In this document: positions 12,192 through 25,064 of the stretch, piece after piece | Layout of the letters: the number at the start of each line of letters is the position of its first letter | Numbering within the stretch: position 1 is the stretch's first letter | Source of the DNA: Triops longicaudatus | Lineage: Eukaryota; Arthropoda; Branchiopoda; Notostraca; Triopsidae | Direction: 5' to 3' | Length of the DNA: 64,000 nt | Assembly (NCBI GenBank): GCA_022885665.1 | Contig: JAGQDJ010000061.1 | Span: 210,812-274,811, forward strand | Made by a program: the position numbers and the translations under genes | Notes under the pieces: model-generated | Seen by the model: the letters and a program-made list of their open reading frames with translations, nothing else | What the model was told of the DNA's origin: nothing | Database searches by the model: none

Positions 12192-13792
12192 CTATTTTCC
12201 GTAATTTATATAAAAGTGGACGTTAAAGAAGGCAAAAAAGGAAACGAAAATCAACGTTAAAGGAAAACTCGTAATAGAAAAAAACTGAAGAAAAATGGGA
12301 AAAAATCTTCCATAATTTAATTTATGATATACGGAAGATTTTTAGTTTCGTTTGAAAATTAATTGATTTAAAAATTAAATCGAATCTTCCATATCGTATG
12401 AAGTGACGTCAAACGTTTGGTACATGTACCTTGACATATGTTGTAGCATTGTGGGGTGTAACCTTGATATTATTGTATCCTGATCTCGTAATCTTGTACC
12501 GGTCCAAGTTAACCTATTACCGTCCGTTAGAATCCAACTTTTTCGGTGGTTTTTCTTTTTTTCAAATATTATTTTTTTTTTTTATTTTTTAGTATTTTAA
12601 AAATTATTTTTAACGTCATTTACATTATTTTCTTTTTAATGTTATTGTGTGTTTCAGTAATTATGAGAAGTATTATACGTAGTATTGTTGTGTGTTGTTC
12701 TGTAGCAAGGTACGTGTGTTACTCAAGTTATTGTGTAGCAAACAAATATCTTCCATACTTATTTCCAAGGTAAGCATCTTCCCTGGTGAAAGTATTCGTG
12801 GTCCAAAATTACGGAGTATTTTTCGACGAATATTGTCATAAATTATTTGGTAAAAAAACAATTTCTACTAACATTTTTGAGTAGCTGTTTATCTTGGTGA
12901 AATTTCTTGAATCATGTATTCCATATATTGTAATGTTACTTACCAAAATTTGCGATCTCTGTTGCAAATCTTGCGATTGAAACACTTAGAAAACTAGATT
13001 TGTAACTGAAGTACAAATACAAGTGTAATTTAATCCCATTTCGAATGAAGTTTTCATTGAAATACGTACAAGCGATTATTAGTGATATACTTGAACTACT
13101 TAAGGAAACGGAAAACTAAAGAAAACGGAAAATACATTTTTTACGGTTTTAATGTTTCGATTGACCCAGGTAGCACGTTTTTGAAACGTATTGTATTCGT
13201 TTAAATGTAAACGTGATATGTCTATGGATTACGCTCTATTACAGTCCAATAAACGATCTATTATCCTATGCAAACGTTCATTCAGGTACATTTAAAATGA
13301 TTTTTGGTACGTCAAAAATACGTGCATTTTTTCACCATGCTCCAAATTTTGTCATATTTTAATTTTTTTTATTGTTGGATTCATTTGATTCCATGTAAAT
13401 ACGTATAAACAACATGTAATAGACATGTTTAACGTGCTATACCGGACTATAGCGAAACAATAGGCTACTATCGAAGTCCAGTGTTCTGGTAATTGGTCAT
13501 TTGGCCAAGAGATGGTGTATGCAGTCCAAAGGCCACACACAATAAATAATTCCCAGGCTTGGAACAGCATTGGAAGGCGCGCCAAAATGAGCTCATAGAA
13601 GCTGGGCGTGACGTTTTGCTCTCGCCAACCTCCATATGACAACAACAACAACGTTTGGCACGATGTTTGAAAGCTTTCACCTATAACAGCCGACGAAACT
13701 TAAACGACAGTTCACGACTAAGGCCAGTTCTGTGCACAAAACTTCTTTTACTTCCCAAAACACTTCAGGTTAACCGCTAAAGAAGTTCGAAA
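12192..13792. other. Intergenic gap before ALG10
   Basis: No gene is supported. The first part is AT-rich 3' flank of the CUE-like gene, with an inverted repeat around 12308-12400 (ATCTTCCATA and its complement TATGGAAGAT recur). A reverse-strand open stretch at 13352-13680 is rich in Cys and Trp. It has no domain I recognise and no obvious splice partners, so it is not called. Confidence 0.5.
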
Positions 13793-16581
13793 ATGGAAAC
13801 GCGGGACAAAGTTGGCCTAACTTTGCTAATACTCCTAGCGCTTTTCACCACCTTTGGAACTGTATTGTTAACTCACCTCACTGAAATAAACCCTGGGCTC
13901 ATTGTTGACGAAATATGTCATATTCCTCAATTTCAGCACTACTGCAAAGGCAACTTTACCTATGTTAGTACAATTTCTCAAAAATAAATAAATATTTTCT
14001 TAATGTTTTGGAGCTTAAAATCCTCATTTTTATTGTTTAGTGGGATCCGAGGATTACCACCTTACCAGGGCTTTATTTGCTCAGCGTCGGGGTTCTAAAG
14101 CCACTGTCGCTGTTATGGAACGAAGACTTGTGCGATACGTTCAATTTACGTCTCAACAATGTTATAATTTCGGCCGCAAATTTGGCCCTGTTTTATTGGA
14201 TTGTTGAGAAACTTCATTCGCCGGGCAAGAAAAAGGTTCGAGACTGTTAAGATATCTTAATCCTTTGTTGCAGAACAGATTTATCCCATTTTTCCTTTCA
14301 ATTTTTGAATTTTGTTGTATTCACTTAATGTGGTCACTAACAAAATAACAATCAACATAGCACTCAAACCAACACATAACACTCGAAATACACAGGAGCC
14401 GACAAACAACCCCCAAAATGGCGCAGAAATATTTTTTTTTTATTTTTAAAGACTAGGAAAGAAAATAATTTTAAGAAACATTTCAAATTTTTATTTAATA
14501 AAGCTTAAAATTTGGGAAAATATAAGATTCTTCTAAAAAATGTTAATATTACAATGTAGCTACTGTAATTTCTTTACAAAAGTCGAGTTTAATAGTCTTA
14601 TTAAAAGAATGAACAATTAATTTAAAATATATTGTTTTTGATAGGGTTACAATAGTTGGAAAGGATTATTAGCGGCTTTCAACCTCGCAATTTTCCCGCC
14701 GTTGTATTTCTTCTCATTCGTGTATTACACGGACATGGCAGCGGTTTTTATGGTCCTGCTAGTCTATTACTTCCATTTGACGCAAAATCACGTAATGTCC
14801 GCATTACTGGGTGAGAATATATTAAATATTTAGGAATATCTATTAAAAATTTGACAAATTACGTGAAGAATTTGTAGAAATTATAGTAGTAGTAATATAA
14901 TATAAAGTAAAAATTATACATAATTATTTTTAAAATTACAATAATATAAATAAATACTAAAAAACTATAATAATATTAACAATCATAATAAAATTCAAGA
15001 CAGTGCTACAGTAAAAATTAACATACTTTTTAAAAATAGTTTTGTAATCTTCATTAAAGGTATAATTGCTGTCCTCATGCGGCAAACGAACATTATCTGG
15101 ATCGCTTATATGGGAATTCGCACGGTAGATACTCAACTACAGAAGCATTTGCGTCTAACGTCCTCGGAGAAAAATCTTCTTCACAGTCCCAGCCAAGTCC
15201 AGGTAAATTCAAGTCGTGCCACGGAAAACAACTAATATTGCGTTTCATCCAGTAAATACTATTATCTTTTTGCATTTTTTTGCGCAAAAAATACTAATAT
15301 TAAATACTACTTATTAATACTAATATTAACAGACACTAATACAGTAGAAATATTTGAAATATAACTAACATAAACGCTATTGCTAATAATTACTCTATAT
15401 AATGGTTATTATTCATGTTTAAAATCGGCCCACGTCATCTGTCGGGCGAAACATTGTAAAGTAGGAAATATCTTTAATGGAGTTTGGGTAACTACGTCTT
15501 CTAGCGGTGAAAGTTTGCAATTTATAAAACAACGCCGAACACGTACCAAATACGTACGTTCTTTTGACTGTACGTACAAACAAGCGAAAATTCGTTTCTA
15601 ATTTGAAGTTAAGCGCAGAAGTTGCAAAAGCGTTCACTATATCCGCACCATCTAGGGATAAAACTACGGAGCTTACATTAAAATAAAAATAGTCGATAGA
15701 TGGCACAGATGACTACTTAAAACAGACCAACAGCAATCAAATAAAAAATAAGCAAGGAAATTCGAAAAAGAATTGGCCGCCAGACCATGAATAATGGTAA
15801 CTGTTGTAAAGACTTATTTAAAATTCTCGTGACTTTTTAGGTGTATTTACGTGCGTTTCACCGATTATTGTACCAACCATGGCAACAATGGGTCCAAGTC
15901 CTGGGCTTAATACTAGTCAACGCCTTGCCGTACCTTATAGATGGCGTTCTCTTCGCTGCCTTCTTGGTTCTGAACCACGGAATCGTCGTTGGTGATCGCT
16001 CCGCCCACCAACCTACGCTCCACCTACCTCAACTCTTCTATTACTGCGCTTTCGTCGTTATTTTCTCCGGTGCCTATTTCCTTCCTCTAATTATTCCCTT
16101 TTTACGTACCTTGGCACGTAACAAAGCACGAGTACTTTTACTCAGTCTGTTAATAACCCTAGTTGTACGTTATAATACCCTGGTACATCCTTATTTGCTA
16201 GCTGATAACCGTCACTTCACTTTTTACATTTGGATGCGATTTTTCCAAAGTAATCCTTATTTTCGGTACACACTTTTCCCGCTGTACTTATTCGGCGCTT
16301 ATGGCGTTTCGAAAGTCCTGCTGAAGAACGAAACGTTTGTAAGTAATGCAGCGTTTTGGGTATGTACCACGGTCGTACTGGTACTGCAAAAGCTGCTCGA
16401 AATCCGGTACTTTTTTATTCCTTTTTTGCTGTTCAAATTGCAAATCAGGCCCACGTCGTGGAAATTGTTAATTTTGGATACTTGTGTTTCGGTGGTGATG
16501 AATATGGGCGTGATTTACATTTTCATGACCAAAACGTTCAAGTGGCCTGATTCTGAAGAGGTACAAAGACTGATGTGGTAG
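13793..16581 (+). CDS. ALG10: Dol-P-Glc:Glc2Man9GlcNAc2-PP-Dol alpha-1,2-glucosyltransferase
   Basis: Five exons, 13793-13963, 14041-14235, 14645-14810, 15060-15202 and 15841-16581, join in frame to 471 residues (human ALG10 has 473). ALG10 adds the last, alpha-1,2-linked glucose to the lipid-linked oligosaccharide in the ER lumen, which the oligosaccharyltransferase needs for efficient N-glycosylation. The family signature follows the first membrane helix: the acidic pair and HIPQ in DEICHIPQFQHYCKG, then WDPRITTLPGLYLLSVG. Other conserved blocks are PPLYFFSFVYYTD, MRQTNIIWIAYMGIRT and, in the large last exon, VVGDRSAHQPTLHLPQLFYY and NPYFRYTLFPLYL. Many hydrophobic segments fit a multi-pass ER protein. 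It is convergent with RPF1, about 360 bp between stop codons. No damage is seen. Confidence 0.97.
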
Positions 16582-16645
16582 TATTTTTTTCCATTTTTCT
16601 TTTATTTTGGATTGTTTCGCGATTTTTGGCGTATTATAAGAGAAA

Positions 16646-16790
16646 GTACCGCGTAACTCAAGTCTGAAATAACATTTGCAAGGTAAACGCGTAACTAAAC
16701 CTTGCGTAAAAAATCTTTTTCGAAGCATTTGACAAGCTCTTACCGCGTAAGTCGAGGCTTTGCCATACAAATAGTATAGAACCGTGGAAC
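16646..16790 (+). repeat. Isolated copy of the CGCGTAACTCGA repeat
   Basis: The gap between the ALG10 and RPF1 stop codons contains CCGCGTAACTCAAGTC, ACGCGTAACTAAACC followed by GCGTAAAAAATC, and CCGCGTAAGTCGAGGC followed by TATAGAACCG. These words occur in the same order in the tandem array inside the CYFIP intron at about 28500-29270, so this is a dispersed copy of that unit. Confidence 0.6.
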
Positions 16791-16942
16791 ATGTAATGCG
16801 AAACTCACAGAAAAGAATGTTAAAATTGCCTGGAAACTGGGATAAAAATGCACATAATGAAAGAATTATGATATCTATGGTGGATGAATAAGGAACTTGA
16901 TGTGGTTGATATTGTATTGTAAATTCAGCCCAAAAAACACTA

Positions 16943-19237
16943 TTACAAAAAGAAACGACGACGACTCGTCTCCATTTCGTGCCTTTTGCCCGTGATCACC
17001 CAATCGTATTCGCCAGTCATGGAATCGAACGTACCCTTCTGGATCGACTGTAGCCTTAGGGTGAATCGTGGACCTAACTCACGCAAAGAAACCTTTTTCT
17101 CTGACTTGAACTCGTACCTATAAATATTAAAAGCACAAATAAGTAAATTTCCGAAAAGCACAAGAAGAAAATATGGCAAACAACGGAAAAATATTTAAAA
17201 CCAGAAATTAAGTCGTTCGTACCTATGGTGACGGAAAAATATATAATCTCGTTGATTATGGAACGTCACCGCTCGGCGGCCTTTGAATTCTGGGTCGTAA
17301 TGAAACAATGACGCTAACAAACGTGCGACAGTTTGACCCAAACGGGTTGAAAAATTGTTCAGAATCACTTCAGGACGGTGTGACGTGATATCATTGCGAT
17401 CTTTCTAGAAATTCAAATAAAAAAGGTTATTTTTCGTTTTTTTTTTTAACGAAATTTTTCGATTAAAAAAAGTAAATTTTACCCTTAAGTCTTTTGTTAA
17501 GCGAACGTTGCTCATTTTGAAGTACGCTGTAGGGCCCTCGGGCAAGTGGCTTACCAAAATACCATCTAAAAGCGTTTGAAACTACTTTTAGACAAACTTT
17601 TGTATTATTTATCCACATTCCTTAACTAGTTCATATTCTGAGTAATGTTCTTGTTATGGCTGTGCTAAGTATACTTCCTTAAGCTCTCAAAAAGCATGTA
17701 ATTAAATTACTTGGTTGACGTCGATCTTCGTTGACGACAACGATGTCCGTAAAACCGTTTTCTTTCGCGCCTTTAATCATTTTCTTCACGCTGGAGCGTT
17801 GACGCCATCGTGGCTCTGAATTTGGAATCATCTTACACAGCTCTCGAACAAAATGAATAGTTCTCTGTAATTAGAAACAGTAATACAATTAACATCAATT
17901 TTACACTTATATAATCAAATTTTGACCCCAAAAAGCGACAAAATGCACATGAAAAATCGAGATTCTAGTTACACGACGCTTGCGTAAACAGTTTTCCCAC
18001 TTTTCTGTGACGCAGCGCAGTAAAAGCATTGTCCCGTTCACGCAAAGTGCCGTGGCTTTAGAATATAGCCTATAGCCCGCATACGCGCTACAGATACAGG
18101 GAACCGACGCTTTGGCTGAAGCCAAACCGAGCCTTGCGGGCTCCTCCCACCCACGAGTGGAGAAGCTTTCGCGGTTAGGCATTTCAAACTTAGCCAATCA
18201 CCGCTCGCGCGAAGGAATAGCCAAATTCAATCTTGCCAACAGTGAATTTTCGCAGTGTGTTGGTAGCTCTTTCGGTGCAAACACTTTCTGGGTGCTTTAT
18301 CATATGTTATTTCTAATACGTAAGATTTTCCTGTTTTTTCAGTGTTTTTAGTTCGTCTTAGAGTTTGGGCGTGTCTTCAGAAGAAAGCCTTACTGTGTGT
18401 GGGTTGTCAGAGCAGGTAATAAGGATTTTAGGCTCGTAAACTTTGTCAAAATAGGACATGAATTCGTCGTGGTTGATGTCGTGTTGGACTTCTTCGTCAT
18501 CTACAGCGACGGTGGTGATATCTTCCTCTCGCATACTTTCAATAGTGCGAGGCACTTGCTTAGGAGGCGCATCTTTGCCCAAAGCTTTGGCTTCTTGCCG
18601 TCTTTGTTGTTGAGCAGCTTTTTTCAACTAGAATTGGACAACAAATAAATAGATAAAAGCAAAAAATAAATAAGACATGAAAAACTTCAAAGATATAACG
18701 GAAAGTGCGGAAAAACTCGACAAAGAAGTCAATAAAATACAGAGAATTTCGAATAAAGAAACGCAAAATATACGAAAATATACAAAAAGACGCAGAAATT
18801 TAGGGGGAAAAAAACAGACAAAAACACGACCACCGAAATATTTCAATATTTCGGAAAACAAAACAAAAACCACACTAATACACCGAAAACAGAACAGAAA
18901 TATTTAAAAATTTAGAAAAACAAAAGAAAGAAATGCACGCAAAAAAAAAACAGGAAAAAAATGTAGGAAAACAAAACACAGAAATGCAGAAAAATGCGAC
19001 ATATAAACCAAAGGTTATATTTACTTTACGTTTTTCTTGCTTCAATTTAGCGAATTGTTGGCTACGAACAATCTTGTTTTTTATACCAGAGATCTGTTCG
19101 GTTAATTTTGAAATTTTTTCCATGGATTGTTGAGGTTTAGCCTTTTGGTCCTGCGAGGTGCCATTTTCTTGTTTCACTACTTTAACGCGCTTTTTAGGTT
19201 TGGTTTCTTCATCGGAATCCACATAACGAGCACCCAT
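16943..19237 (-). CDS. RPF1: Ribosome production factor 1 (Brix-domain protein)
   Basis: Six exons on the reverse strand, 19237-19025, 18627-18394, 17864-17711, 17565-17483, 17404-17223 and 17117-16943, join in frame to 346 residues (human RPF1 has 349). RPF1 is a nucleolar Brix-superfamily factor needed for 27S/32S pre-rRNA processing in 60S subunit assembly. After a charged Lys-rich N terminus come KKAAQQQRRQEAKALGKDAP, then the Brix domain from about residue 128: EPKILITCSDNP, ELCKMIPNSEPRWR, TDIVVVNEDRR, GILVSHLPEGPTAYFKMSNV, FSTRLGQTVARLLASLF, and AVTFHNQRDYIFFRHHRY. The C terminus is ELGPRFTLRLQSIQKGTFD with EMETSRRRFFL at the end. Three exons are too short to show as long open frames and were found by family match. 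The gene looks intact. Confidence 0.97.
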
Positions 19238-20151
19238 TTTGTTACAATTAGTATATATAAGTTAAGAAAGTTTCCGAGAAAGAACTGTTTACTTCAATCC
19301 ACGTGCTGGGAATGACGAGAAGCTTAACACGTAAACTGCGAACTGCACTAGCGGTAAGATTGAGATGCAAGCCGCGGTTTGCCAGGGAGCGTAATGGAAA
19401 GTCTGAGAATATTCGATGTAATGAATTGGATATGATGTATTACATTAGATAAAATATTTATTCAATCATATCAGTTGTTTTTTATCCAATTGTATGAGGT
19501 TCAAGCTACGGTCTTCTACTCACTATTCGACAAAGTCATGCTATCTAAATATCGGTTAAGCAAGTAACTCTCCTACTAGTGCAGTGGGCGTGCCCTTCCC
19601 TTATGTATCTGACAAATCTACAGTGACTTCGGTTCAGAGTAAAGGAAACTGGGTCAACTTGGACAAGGGGTAGTTCAGACGATTCTAGTATCTTCTAAAC
19701 CTGTCTGTCAAAGTTTTTGACAAACTACTGAAAATTACCCTCACATTGAGCCAATCTGCATATTTCACTCAAGCTTTGCGCACACTAGCAAAATATAGAA
19801 ATCAAGTCAAAATACTGAAAATCCGTCGCCTTCATGTACTTTATCCTGAAAGTGTGCAAGGTGATTATAGAAGGCACTTTTCTGTTATGTGTTTCGTTGC
19901 TTGTTTATGTCTTATGACTTTTCTGAGTGAAACTTTGGCACTAGCTAGCTTTAATACAATTACATAATTTTAAGATAAGTAAGAAGCACAAAAGACAAAT
20001 ACTTCTGCGAATTGCATCTATCAGATGGCAATTTATCCTGGAATTTGTTCTTATAACCGAATCTTTCGCACCGAATACTCAGAAATACAATGTTTTTAGT
20101 AAAGCTTGTGTTATATTTGCAATAATCATACAGTATTAAAACAAAGCGGAG
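19238..20151. other. Gap between RPF1 start and HSPBP1 stop
   Basis: This contains the RPF1 promoter region and the 3' flank of HSPBP1, both on the reverse strand. No open frame has recognisable content, and I see no repeat structure. A frame at 19746-19967 is not supported. Confidence 0.5.
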
Positions 20152-21502
20152 TCACGAGTTCGTCAGGCTCTTCAACAAAACGCGGCAAAGTTCGAGTTCC
20201 TCCTGTTAAAATAATCGAAAACGGTTAAAGTATACACTAAGATTTTTTTAATCGATTTTTTTTTTTTTTTTTTACCAAATTCGCGTCAGGGTCCAAGCTT
20301 TTCAAGCGGTTTTCCAACAGTGGCTTTAGCTCAAGCTCAGGTTTCTTGCATTCTTCCAACACTTGCGCATTAGAACCGGACAAGGCGACCAAAATCTCCA
20401 TTAAATGATAATGTGAGCCGTCATGTTGTTTTTGTAATAACCGAGCTATTTGCATTGCAAGACCTCTACTAGCCAATTCACCTACAAAAAAGAAATTTTA
20501 TAAAAAAAATATGCAAAAATGTAAACATATTTTTTTAAATCAAAATTAAATTTTAAAAAATCGACTAGCAGCAGTAAACAAAAGTACATCACAAATAATG
20601 CAAAATTTACTAGTTTTTAGCTTAAAAATTCACGTACGCTCTAAATCTCTGTCTTCTTTCAACAATGCTGATAAGAAAAACGCAGTTTTCAACCTCAACC
20701 GTTCGTCCGACTTTTCTAGTACGCGTAAAAGGACGGAATGTCCATTATTCTGTGCCAATTCTTGTTGGGCATCGGGGAAAAGCCTACACAAACCTAAACA
20801 AAAGACAAAGTGAGTATCTTACTTTAACGTTTTACGATTTTTTTTATTATTTTTGGAAATTTACATGAAATGGCCGACATGGCTTTAAAATTGGTCTTTT
20901 TGGAAGGATCTTGCTCCACCAATTGGAGCAAAACTGGCAGCACGTTCGCTTGCAGAACATGTTTTTGGCAATAAGGGTTGTTTTGCGTCAACGTAGCAAT
21001 CAACTCAGCGCATTTTTCGCGGACAATACCGTGCGGTGACGCAAGGCAAGAGTGAAGTATCGACAAACCGCCAATTTTCTGGAAATCTACAGAAAAATCT
21101 GAGTCAAAGTTACTCTTTGGACGTTTTCTCTTGTATTACTATACCATTCGCACAATCAGTGTCTTCCACAAACTCAATAATAGTCTCCAACGCTGCTTCC
21201 ATTTCGTCTGCACAGCGATCAGGCTGATCTACGCTTTGATTGGGCGACAAAATTTCCATTGCTTGCCTCAGTTTCTCAACTACATTCACCGACAAATTTT
21301 CTAACGCTTCTGCTAACCATCTTCGTCGCTAAATGATACATAAATATGTAAACGTAATTTATTAATTGAAAAATAAATAATAGAAAATTACTTCTTCGGA
21401 CATTTCTGTTATTTCTGTCGGTCGGGTTGGATCTTCCTTGGCAGTGCCGGCTAGCGCAAACTTTAATAAGCCTTCCATGGTCTTAGGTGGTTGACGCTCC
21501 AT
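20152..21502 (-). CDS. HSPBP1: Hsp70-binding protein 1 (armadillo-type nucleotide exchange factor)
   Basis: Six exons on the reverse strand, 21502-21392, 21328-21145, 21086-20865, 20793-20638, 20481-20276 and 20202-20152, join in frame to 309 residues. HSPBP1 (Fes1/Sil1 relatives) wraps the Hsp70 ATPase domain through four armadillo-like repeats and promotes ADP release in the cytosol. Visible blocks are MEGLLKFALAG, RRRWLAEALENLSVNVVEKL, MEAALETIIEFVEDTDCANDF, GGLSILHSCLASPHGIVREK, IATLTQNNPYCQ, FKAMSAISCLCRLFPDAQ, LRLKTAFLLSALL-like LRLKTAFFLSALL, and LELKPLLENRLKSL with a Leu-rich tail. It lacks the long Gly/Ser-rich N terminus of the vertebrate protein. The gene is intact and head to head with RPL31. 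Confidence 0.95.
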
Positions 21503-22178
21503 TTTATCTAATTTTTTTTAAAAAAAATCCCGTATTTTCAAAGCTTGTTTACTGTTGAAGTTGCTAGAAACGCGATGCAAGCGCTCGCAGTGCGGCACTT
21601 TTCCACAGTCATATGTTTCCCTCACTGCCAGTGACTGTCCACTGGTATGTTAAAGACGGAATGGGAACTGAAAGGCTCATTCCGGAGCTCTGCCAGGCTA
21701 CAGCGCCATTCTCTTGGCCTGAATCTGAAAGTTGTAAGCGCTCGCTACTAACGGCGCTAAGGGAGCTTTTAGCCAGTTGAGTGGTATCTCCAACGGATCT
21801 TTCCTTCCTTGTGTTTCTTTTGGTTCGTGTGGACCTGTGATCCGGCAAGGTATGTCTTCTAATACTTATTTATCGTAAAAAATCTAAGTAATCGTTGTTA
21901 GAAAAGTAACGAAACTTTATGAGTGATTCACGCGGAAAGCGTTGAAAGCTATTTTAGGGAATGTGAACGTTTTTGTGTACGGATTACAGAAGTTTAGTGT
22001 GTGACTTGTTATTGACGAGCAAGGACTTGGACTGTTCCCTGTCTTAACCTACTGTTAAAGTACAACTAGGATAACTTAAGTGTTCTCCCTTCATTTAATA
22101 CTGTTAACATCGAGTGTACAGTTAACTTAACTGAAACTTCACCCAAAAGTATGGAATTTAATTGTTGATATTTTTTAG
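21503..22178. promoter_or_regulatory. Divergent HSPBP1/RPL31 promoter and RPL31 5' leader with intron
   Basis: About 300 bp separate the HSPBP1 ATG from a probable RPL31 transcription start near 21797, where a pyrimidine tract CTTTCCTTCC resembles the 5' TOP motif of ribosomal protein mRNAs. The proposed noncoding first exon ends at 21849 before GTATGT. Its intron runs to the TTTTTTAG that touches the ATG at 22179. The TSS and leader exon are inferred from sequence pattern only. Confidence 0.5.
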
Positions 22179-22650
22179 ATGGTGAAAGACAAGAAAGAAA
22201 AGAAGCGAAAGTCCGCGATCAATGAAGTAGTCACCCGTGACTACACCATCAACATCCACAAACGCATCTTCGGAGTGGGCTTCAAGCGACGTGCCCCCCG
22301 TGCTATCAAGGAAATCCGCAAGTTCGCCCAGAAGCAAATGGGCACCGAAGATGTCCGAATTGAAACCCGCTTGAACAAGCACGTCTGGTCCCAAGGAATC
22401 AGGTACTACAGTTCTTACAGTTCTTTACCTTAAGAGCAAGAAATTACGTTACTTTATGACTTACTTGTGATGTCTAATGGCTATTTTTCTCTAATACAGG
22501 AACGTCCCCTTCCGTGTCCGCGTTCGTTTGGCCCGCCGACGCAACGAAGATGAAGATTCTCCCCATAAATTGTACACCTTAGTTTCCTTCATCCCGGTTG
22601 CATCGTTCAAAGGCTTGCAAACGGAAAACCAGGAAGTGTCTGAAGATTAA
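22179..22650 (+). CDS. RPL31: 60S ribosomal protein eL31
   Basis: Two coding exons, 22179-22402 and 22500-22650, join in frame to 124 residues (human 125). eL31 lies on the 60S surface near the peptide exit tunnel. The family match runs over the full length: SAINEVVTRDYTINIHKRI, GVGFKRRAPRAIKEIRKFA, GTEDVRIETRLNKHVWSQGI, then NVPFRVRVRLARRRNEDEDS and KLYTLVSFIPVASFKGLQ. The ATG directly follows a splice acceptor, so the leader is probably spliced. The intron donor is GTACTA. Codon use leans to C-ending codons such as ATC, AAC and CGC compared with neighbours, as expected for a highly expressed gene. A possible poly(A) region follows at 22660-22720. Confidence 0.98.
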
Positions 22651-25064
22651 ACACCTCTGTACTTTCTTTCAATACAAAGATGAAGACACTCCAAGTGCTG
22701 ATTTTTTATATAAAAGATGAAAGTAGTTTCTAACGCTGCTTTGATATTATCTCATACATCTTTACACTTAAACTGTCGGAAATTCTTAACTTCTTATTTT
22801 TCTTAAGATTCTTTAAGAATTGTATTATTATTACTTTATTTATTTTTTCACATTTTATTGTTCAGATATTTTCTATGTCTCTCACTTTTTGGTTGTGTAC
22901 TAACGGATTAGTACATTCTGATACGCAGTATTAGATAAATAACCTTGCCAGTTTAAAAAGTTTTTAACGAATTTTATTTTACATTTTTGTTTTTTAGTTA
23001 GGAAACAATTTGATTCGAGATGTTTTTTAGAATCATTACAGTGGAATCAACTTCACTACTTGATACACGTTAACCCGATTAGTTGCAAGATTTTTAAGTA
23101 AGAGGTCTGAAGCAGAAATGAATTGTATAAAACAAACGAACAACAGTAATCAAAGTTTATAATTCACGTTTCTGTATTCACGATGTGAGCCTTGAATTGA
23201 AAATGAATATGGTTTTAAGACTCGAGTAAAAACTTCGGTTCGTGTGTTTAAGCGATTTGACAGTTTTAAAAAACTTTGTCAAGCGTTATTACAACATGGT
23301 AAAAATGCGCCGCGTTTTTCACTGCAGGAGTTGTTACCTCGACTTACGCGTGTTGCGCTCCTTGCCTTCCAATGCTTTTTAGTACACGGTCTTCAAATTA
23401 CACGGAATGCAAGCCGTTAAAGGTCTTGAATGTTTGGAAAAGAGAGCATTAATGTTTTTTAAGACTCGACAAATGATCATCAGTTTTATATTCTAAAAAA
23501 GGGAAGTAACTCAATGGAAATAACTTTTAAAAGTCATTGAAGTTCATTGTTTCCAAAACAGGATGATTTCGAACAAAAGTTGTATATTTCAGCTAATCTC
23601 TAAGTAAAAACAAAGATAAGGTTTTGACTCTTTAGACTGTTCTGCAGAATAACACAAACCTTTTACTTTTGTCTTTACTTTGAAACTTCGGGAGTATTCC
23701 GTTTCAACACTGATGTTCGATGGTGTTCGAAGTAACCAAGCGATGAACAAAACTTTGAATGAGAACGCGAAATTGCTCGACAAATTTAAAAAATAGCAAA
23801 TTGGCACACAGTTTCTTCTTGACATCGCTAAATTGGATTAGTTAACGCGCTTGACCATTTTCTTTAAGAAAATCACTTCAGTTATTTTAGGAAAAAATAT
23901 AAATGAAAAAAGATCGACAGAAAGAGGTACTTAAGCCTTAAAACTTATATTTCTTTACACATTCGCAATTGGTTGCATTTTCTACGGTTTTAACTAGTGC
24001 TTTAATCTTGCCTGTCCAATCTTTTCAACTTTCAAGTGAGATTTGGCTTTCGATTTGAGCTTTTATGCGTTTTTTCTTGCAAGTCGCGTCCTCCCTACTT
24101 TGACGCCCTTCCATAGGTAGCCTCGGAAAAGCCATAAGGCATAACACGGGAAAGGGGTCGAAGTTCGCTATGTAATTTTAACATCGAGTTTGTCCGCAGG
24201 CAAAAGGAGGTAACTGCGTTTTGTTTTACGCAGCAGAAAGGCTCCAAGTGTTTTAGCGTCTAATGGTGGATTTAGCACTATCTAGACATTAGGTGCGTAA
24301 TTTGGTAAAGACTGTAATTCGCGTGCTTTATACGTTACTAATAGTAACTAATAGAGACTTCAGTTGGGAGCTTTCCAAACACAGCGAATCACTGTTTCAA
24401 AAGAAAAATTTCGTTTCTCAAACACACATTGTGCCAATACTAGAAAAACTCAGTGCGCACTGGCTTTCCCAAATGAGTTCGCTATAAGAGTACGAAAGTC
24501 TCTCTCCGACAGACGTTTTTTTCTTCCGTCAGCTTTCCGGAATCTATTCCCGCAAGGAGGGAAGAATATTCCTCATAGAGAAAAAGGCAGCCTACGGTTG
24601 GCAACTTTGTCAAAAAAAAGTGCGAATAAAAAGACGTATGTCGGGGGAGCCTTATAAGGAGTAATAACAATAAAGCGTAACCATCCTGGGCGGGGTTCGT
24701 TGGAGACTTTCTCCTTCATTTTCTCAGTAGCGCAACTAGCGGATAATCAGGAGAACAATGTTTAGAATAAGCCTTATTAAGCTTCACGATTGTATTGCGT
24801 AATAAAAAAAACTCTTTCACTCCTGCTCTTTTTCTCAATAACGTCACAATTATAGCCATAATGCGAAAAAAGCGTCTTTTTCCAAGGAAGTGAGGTCAAA
24901 AACTCGCTTAAGTCAATGAAACATGTTTGGATATCAATGTAAGAAAATGCGATACATTCGAGGCAGAAACAAGAAAATGTTTGATGATCTACGGTATAAT
25001 GACTTTGCTTTTTTTTCGTGCTTTTTTATTTTATTTATTGTTTCATATTTTAGTTTTCATTCGT
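22651..25064. other. Intergenic gap between RPL31 and CYFIP 3' end
   Basis: The gap lies between convergent genes. It is AT-rich, and no open frame shows a recognisable domain. The frames at 23589-23825, 24293-24657 and 24923-25234 are not supported, and the last is the shadow of the final CYFIP exon. I see no repeat or RNA gene. Confidence 0.5.

Noticed and set aside
13352..13680. Reverse-strand open frames upstream of ALG10
   Set aside because: Cys- and Trp-rich but with no domain match and no frame-compatible neighbouring exon.
21850..22499. snoRNA inside RPL31 introns
   Set aside because: A TGTGATGTC word resembles a C box, but there is no matching D box (CTGA) or terminal stem.
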